Shown here: piece after piece, positions 6,399-7,308 of the stretch
Position numbering within the stretch: position 1 is the first letter of the stretch
Layout of the letters: every line of letters begins with the position of its first letter
DNA from: an uncultured Alphaproteobacteria bacterium
GTDB taxonomy: Bacteria; Pseudomonadota; Alphaproteobacteria; Sphingomonadales; Sphingomonadaceae
NCBI GenBank assembly: GCA_903939555.1
Contig: CAJAHV010000239.1
Location: forward strand, 1 to 7,308
Direction of reading: 5' to 3'
DNA: 7,308 nt
The notes under the pieces: model-generated
Told to the model about the DNA's origin: nothing
Seen by the model: only the letters and a program-made list of their open reading frames with translations
The model's database searches: none
Position numbers and translations under genes: made by a program

Positions 6399-7308
6399 TC
6401 ATGGTGCCGGCACCACCGGCAGCAGCAGATATCCGGCACTTCCCTCCACGCAGTGCAGCTGAGTTTCACCATGGAAGATCTCGGTCGGGCGGTCGCGCGG
6501 ATCGTTGTGCAGGAAGGGCCCGCAGCCGCGCAGTTCGTTCTTGAAATTGGATTGCTTGCCGCCACTGGCGCCGTAATCATAATCGCTGCCGCGCACGGTA
6601 AGCGCGATGCGGCAGCCGGCGCTCACTACGATGCTGGTCGGCCAGATCTCGATATCCAGCGGCACGACCTCGCCAGGCGTCAGCGGTTGCAGCTCGTCAT
6701 GGCTGTGGTAGGGTCGCCACGGCTCGCTGATGGCGGGCTCCATCTTGCGGTGCGAGGCGCGCAGCCAGCCCTGAGCCACCGGCGTATGCGGATCGATGGC
6801 GCCCTGGAAGACGATCTCGCGCATGTCCGCCGTGTAGACCCGGACGATGGCGAAGATATCGGCATCGGCGGTGCTGGAGGAGACGAACAGCCGCAGCGCG
6901 ATCGGCCCGGTGATCTCGGTCTCGCTGGCTACCGGCGGCGCGAGAAAGGTGACGCCATCCCCCGCTGCCGCAAACGCCAATGGCGCATCCGCCGCAACCG
7001 GGACGGAAGAAAGACTGCCCTGCGCCAGATCTAGGTGTAGCTTGATCCAGTCCGTGCGCGGGATCGGCCAGCCGGCCTCGGTACGCTCCTTGAAATGATC
7101 GACATGGCGCACTTGCAGGCGCACCGCTGGCTCGTTCTTCCAGCTGTCGGGATCGCCCTTCAGGAAATGATCGAAGAAGCGCTTCTGCAGAAGGCGGCCA
7201 TAATCGGTATAAAAGTGCGTCCAGTGCTCAAGCCCATGCGCCTCAAGCCATTTTTGTGGCGAGGCGGCCCGCACAAAGCCTTCAAAATTTCCGCGTGTGT
7301 GCAGTCCC
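6399..7308 (-). CDS. CocE/NonD family hydrolase, C-terminal part (5' end outside window)
   Basis: The reading frame is open through the right edge, so this is the last 302 residues of a longer protein (full members are usually about 550-650). A GTG at 7272-7274 is only an internal Val codon: the 11 residues before it (GLHTRGNFEGF) together with the following SPQKWLEAHG form the conserved join of CocE/X-Pro dipeptidyl-peptidase (S15-like) alpha/beta hydrolases. H24 of the visible part (codon 7236-7238) is the likely catalytic His; the Ser and Asp would be upstream, outside the window. From about residue 65 on (PRTDWIKLHLDL and after) comes the C-terminal jelly-roll domain, with the typical LRLFVSSSTADADIFAIVRVY and late PGEVVPLDIEIWPTS stretches. 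The family hydrolyses esters or amides, for example cocaine or acyl-peptide bonds. The gene ends 86 bp before the receptor gene and is likely in the same locus. It may be periplasmic or cytoplasmic; its N-terminus is not visible. Confidence 0.88.
   Translation of the reverse strand, partial: GLHTRGNFEGFVRAASPQKWLEAHGLEHWTHFYTDYGRLLQKRFFDHFLKGDPDSWKNEPAVRLQVRHVDHFKERTEAGWPIPRTDWIKLHLDLAQGSLSSVPVAADAPLAFAAAGDGVTFLAPPVASETEITGPIALRLFVSSSTADADIFAIVRVYTADMREIVFQGAIDPHTPVAQGWLRASHRKMEPAISEPWRPYHSHDELQPLTPGEVVPLDIEIWPTSIVVSAGCRIALTVRGSDYDYGASGGKQSNFKNELRGCGPFLHNDPRDRPTEIFHGETQLHCVEGSAGYLLLPVVPAP

Noticed and set aside
7272..7274. GTG as a true start of the hydrolase gene
   Set aside because: The frame stays open upstream to the window edge and the residues before it (LHTRGNFEGF) belong to the conserved family core, so the codon is internal and the gene is simply cut by the window.
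1..7308. tRNA, rRNA, CRISPR array, insertion sequence or phage genes
   Set aside because: No direct-repeat array, transposase, integrase or structured RNA gene was seen on either strand; the window is almost fully covered by six metabolic and transport genes.

Overview
The window is GC-rich bacterial DNA in which all six supported genes lie on the minus strand, so they read from the right end to the left end. A large TonB-dependent receptor next to an inner-membrane symporter and several small-molecule enzymes is typical of Gram-negative alphaproteobacteria, most plausibly a sphingomonad (Sphingomonadales). That placement is an inference from gene style only; no rRNA or marker gene is present.

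In transcription order (right to left) the layout is: (1) the C-terminal two thirds or less of a CocE/NonD-type serine hydrolase, cut by the right edge (6399-7308); (2) an 86-bp AT-richer gap; (3) a 788-residue TonB-dependent outer-membrane receptor (3946-6312); (4) a strong hairpin plus T-tract terminator (3898-3939); (5) a GPH/MelB-type sodium- or proton-coupled symporter (2464-3885); (6) a 3-hydroxyisobutyrate-dehydrogenase-like NADP-type oxidoreductase starting with GTG (1547-2467); (7) a protein made of three tandem RidA (YjgF/YER057c/UK114) domains (192-1550); and (8) the first 60 codons of an amidohydrolase of the deaminase/chlorohydrolase type, cut by the left edge (1-180). The last four genes overlap or nearly touch (GTGA overlap, ATGA overlap, 11-bp gap), so they form one tightly coupled operon. 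No gene-free stretch exceeds 90 bp.

Taken together this reads as an uptake-and-catabolism locus. The receptor would bring a ligand across the outer membrane, the hydrolase would cleave an ester or amide bond, the symporter would carry the substrate or product across the inner membrane, and the dehydrogenase, RidA protein and amidohydrolase would process a hydroxy-acid and/or nitrogen-containing (imine, enamine or amino) intermediate. The substrate cannot be named from sequence. The most unusual item is the triple RidA protein. RidA proteins normally work as homotrimers with active sites between subunits, so three domains in one chain could fold as a one-chain pseudo-trimer. Only the middle domain keeps both the canonical Arg and Glu.
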